Assembly (NCBI GenBank): GCA_030512295.1
Contig: JAULSR010000012.1
Location: forward strand, 301,623 to 365,622
DNA: 64,000 nt
From: Bombardia bombarda
Taxonomy: Eukaryota > Ascomycota > Sordariomycetes > Sordariales > Lasiosphaeriaceae
Direction: 5' to 3'
The position numbers were made by a program, and so were the translations under genes. The stretch's first letter is position 1. The number at the start of each line of letters is the position of its first letter. Below are positions 61,555-64,000 of the stretch, piece by piece. Under the pieces are notes generated by a model, which saw nothing but the letters and a program-made list of their open reading frames with translations, had not been told where the DNA came from and did no database searches.

Positions 61555-61733
61555 ATAAGGAATATATATAAATATTAATTACTGACTTAAATAAAAATTA
61601 CCCTTTAATCCTTAGCTTCTTATAATTAGAATTATATAATCTTTATATAATATAAAACGAAAAGTCTTTAACTTTCGTCGATAAATATAATAATTATTAC
61701 CTATTTTTAAAACTCTTTTATATTTTAAAAAAG
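61555..61733 (+). mobile_element. RIP-degraded Gypsy-type reverse transcriptase remnant
   Basis: Plus-strand reading gives LNKNYPLILSF, then LELYNLYII, a stop, and NEKSLTFVDKYNNY. This lines up with the Ty3/Gypsy RT block whose consensus runs K-N-R-Y-P-L-P-L-I ... G-A-Y-N-L-I-R-I ... E-W-K-T-A-F-R-T-R-Y-G, with changes explicable by C-to-T or G-to-A. The frame is full of stops and the element is interrupted by copy C at its right end. Identification rests on short motifs. Confidence 0.45.
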
Positions 61734-61951
61734 TATAACGGGTTAAACCTTAGGTATACTTTATAATAATTATAATTATACGCTAGAACTAACTATTCGG
61801 GTACTTAAGCTAGGGTTTTATTTTTAGGAAAGCTAACTAAGGTGCTGATTAAGATGTTAACTAAGGAGCTATCACGTGCTAATGCCTTAGCGCTAAGGCG
61901 TTAGTACTTTATGAACTATTCTACGCTTAGGAGCGGGCTAGGCCCGTGACA
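61734..61951 (-). repeat. short TIR/LTR-like element, copy C (inverted)
   Basis: 218 bp in the opposite orientation to A, B and D. On the minus strand it begins TGTCACGGGCCTAGCCCGCT and ends CCCGTTATA. It is strongly similar to copy B over its whole length, with palindrome GCCTTAGCGCTAAGGC. It abuts the Gypsy RT remnant. Confidence 0.8.
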
Positions 61952-61991
61952 TTACCCCTTGTCGGAAAAATGGGTCTTTTTATTAATGTAA

Positions 61992-62031
61992 TCCCGAAGT
62001 TTACCCCGTTTCCCGAAGTTTACCCCGTTTT
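61992..62031. repeat. tandem CCCGAAGTTTACCCCGTTT
   Basis: Two adjacent copies of a 19-bp unit followed by a T run, a GC-richer island in the AT-rich block. Possibly the end of another decayed element. Confidence 0.7.
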
Positions 62032-63914
62032 TTTTTATTAGTTATTTAAGTTTATCGTTCTTAATAATCCGTTTTCTTTTTAAGCTAAAGCGGGGGGTCG
62101 TATTTTAAATGTTCGTTATAAAATTTACGTATAAGATTAAATATTTCGTTATTATTATTATTAAATTATAACTTTAAGTCGTTCCATAATTATTAAGTTA
62201 ATTCGTCGTAATTTTTTTATTTAATAAAGTATTATTAACGCCCGTTTTCCGCTTTATTATAATCGAGGATATTTTTATATTCTTAGCGGTATTTTTATTA
62301 TTTATTAATATAAGATATAATTCTTTTGTTATTTATTTATACGTTTTTTATATTTATTTTTATTTTAAAATGTTATCGTTAGAGTATAATTTAATAAGTT
62401 ATACGTAAAAAGAGTTATTAACTTTAATATTATTAAATAAATTTAAAATAATTATATATAATAATATTTTTAAAACTTTAAACGGTCTTTTTTATTTTAA
62501 TATAAGTTTATTTAACGGTTTTTTTATATTAAGATTTTTAACGTTTAATATAATTAACTAGCTAATTTTATATTTAAAAGCGTCGCTTTTTAATATATTA
62601 ATATTAATTTTATAATAATTTTAAGTTTATTTTAAAAAAATAATAACTTTATTTTATATTATATAAAATTATTTAATAAGTTCAATAATATAAAAGAACT
62701 TTTTTTTTTAAGCTTTTATAAGCTTAAGGTCTGGGTTTTTATAAAGTTTAATGCTTATTTTTAAATAAAAATTATAATTAATAAAGAAAAAGGATATATT
62801 AATTATTTTTAAAAATATATTATTACCCGCGAATTTTATTAAATAAAGTTAATTTACTTAATTATTTTACATTTAATTAATATAAATTTATAAATATTAT
62901 TTTATTTTTACGTTTAATCGTTTAGTTTAACCGTTAATTTCGGGGTAAAAAGCGGAAAAAGGGCGTAAAATAATACTAAACTTTTTTAAAAATATTCTTT
63001 AGAAAATAAATATAAATTAAATGCTTTTATCGGAAACGATTATATTGGGATATTTATAAAATAAATAAACTCGTTTAAAGAATCGTTTAGCTAATTTTAA
63101 AATATTAAAAATAATTATAAATATATAATATTTTATTTTAATAAATTTATTTACGATTATTAAAACGTATTTATAAGTTTTATTAATTTTAATATATATA
63201 AGAAAGGGGGTAATATAATTAATAAAAATATTTTTTTATAAGGTTAATAAAATTAATAATAGCTTTAAATATTCTTTAAATAATAATTTTAAGGTTTTTA
63301 TTTTATTATATAATAAATAAATATTATAATAAGCTTGAATAATGGTAATTATATTTAATTAGTAATAAATATAGTTTATAAAGTTAATTATTTTAGTTTT
63401 TTTTAAATATTCCTTTAGTTTAAAAGCGTAAATATAATAAATAATTTATAGCTAGATTTTATAATTTTTTAAATTAATAAAGATTTTATTTTTAAAGTAA
63501 ATTCTTTTAGTTTTTATTATATAATTTATATAAATTATTTATAATTTTAATAATTATACTTTTTTTTTTTTTAAATTTTAATTTATAATAAAATATTTAA
63601 TAACGTTTTATAAAAAGATTAACTTTTTATAACTTTCGTCGATTAAATCGTTTAAATATTTAAAAGTATTAATATTAACGATATAAAAGTTAAAATTTTT
63701 TAATAATAAAATAATTATTATATTTTTAAAAGTTTTTTCGTTAAAGTTTTTAAAAGGTTTTATTAAATTATTTTAATTTAATTAAAAAATAAATATAATT
63801 TTATAATCTTTCGTTATTATTTTTATTTAAAGTGTTTTTTAATTTATAACTAAACGTATTTAAGCGATAATTTGCTTTTCCGGGTTTAAAAATAATAATA
63901 AAATTTAATTAAAA

Positions 63915-63952
63915 TATCACGGGCTTAGCCCACTCATAAGCGTGGAATATGG
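63915..63952 (+). repeat. short TIR/LTR-like element, copy D, truncated by telomere
   Basis: Begins TATCACGGGCTTAGCCC and matches the first 35-36 bases of the copy B/C element, including ACTCATAAGCGTGGAATA, then passes straight into TTAGGG repeats. Confidence 0.75.
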
Positions 63953-64000
63953 TTAGGGTTAGGGTTAGGGTTAGGGTTAGGGTTAGGGTTAGGGTTAGGG
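63953..64000 (+). repeat. telomere, (TTAGGG)8
   Basis: Eight perfect TTAGGG units running to the last base of the window, G-rich strand 5'->3' toward the end, as expected for a right-hand chromosome end in Pezizomycotina. Confidence 0.98.

Larger units (their letters stand above)
57165..63952. repeat. RIP-degraded AT-rich subtelomeric repeat block
   Basis: 6.8 kb made almost wholly of A/T with a large excess of TpA and AATTAAT-type words, no open frame worth calling, and islands of ordinary composition at repeat ends. C-to-T and G-to-A differences between repeat copies inside it fit repeat-induced point mutation. It contains the transposon remnants and short elements annotated separately and directly abuts the telomere. 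Confidence 0.9.

Noticed and set aside
58648..61951. One 3.3-kb DNA transposon bounded by inverted copies B and C
   Set aside because: Copies A and D show the same short element alone with both or one of its ends, the interior mixes RT remnant and solo LTR, and C lies inside the RT remnant. Independent insertions explain this better.
61860..61960. CRISPR-like or tRNA-like repeated palindromes in the subtelomere
   Set aside because: The palindromes belong to the TIR/LTR-like element copies; there are no regular spacers and no cloverleaf.

Overview
The window is nuclear DNA of a filamentous ascomycete (Pezizomycotina, most likely Sordariomycetes) and it runs into a chromosome end. Evidence: eight perfect TTAGGG repeats at the right edge, short spliceosomal introns (about 50-110 nt) in nearly every gene, a dispersed single 5S-like gene, a Clr5/ankyrin gene and a GPI-anchored Crh-type wall enzyme. 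The last 6.7 kb is extremely AT-rich, repeat-derived DNA with the TpA-rich decay expected of repeat-induced point mutation (RIP). The exact species cannot be told from the sequence alone.

Layout. 0.2-1.8 kb: a Myb/SANT-like regulator on the minus strand. 1.8-12.5 kb: about 10.7 kb with no supported gene, ending in a probable 5'UTR intron of the next gene. 12.5-14.3 kb: a Gln/Pro-rich protein with two Myb/SANT repeats. 17.9-19.4 kb: a Crh/Utr2-type chitin-glucan crosslinking enzyme (CBM18 + GH16 + GPI). 22.6-24.7 kb: a Clr5-ankyrin protein followed by an intron-containing tRNA-Leu(CAA). 25.5-26.6 kb: cytochrome c oxidase subunit 4. 27.1-29.2 kb: a DUF4604 protein and a TesB-type acyl-CoA thioesterase carrying an apparent frameshift. 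29.2-36.4 kb: no supported gene. 36.4-39.4 kb: an unknown acidic-tailed protein and OHCU decarboxylase (uric acid breakdown). 40.0-47.5 kb: an Mx-like dynamin GTPase with a GC-AG intron, an aldo-keto reductase and a DUF2235 (Tle1-like) hydrolase. 47.7-52.3 kb: a 1,499-residue protein of unknown function with a 31-Asn tract. 53.2-53.5 kb: a divergent pair of pol III genes (tRNA-Asn and a damaged 5S rRNA). 54.2-56.4 kb: a secreted papain-family protease fused to a beta-propeller, lectin-like C-terminus, with an apparent frameshift. 57.2-63.95 kb: RIP-degraded subtelomere with a pogo/Fot1-type remnant, a Gypsy-type RT remnant, a solo LTR and four copies of a short terminal-inverted-repeat/LTR-like element. 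The outermost copy is cut off by the telomere.

The genes are unrelated housekeeping and accessory functions, not one pathway or cluster. The left two thirds carries conserved cell functions (respiration, wall remodelling, lipid and purine catabolism, regulators). The last 17 kb before the repeats is enriched in families that vary between fungal strains (Mx-like dynamin, DUF2235 hydrolase, protease-lectin fusion, large low-complexity protein). The most unusual coding locus is the protease-propeller fusion at 54.2-56.4 kb. The most unusual non-coding structure is the telomere seeded directly on a truncated repeat copy.
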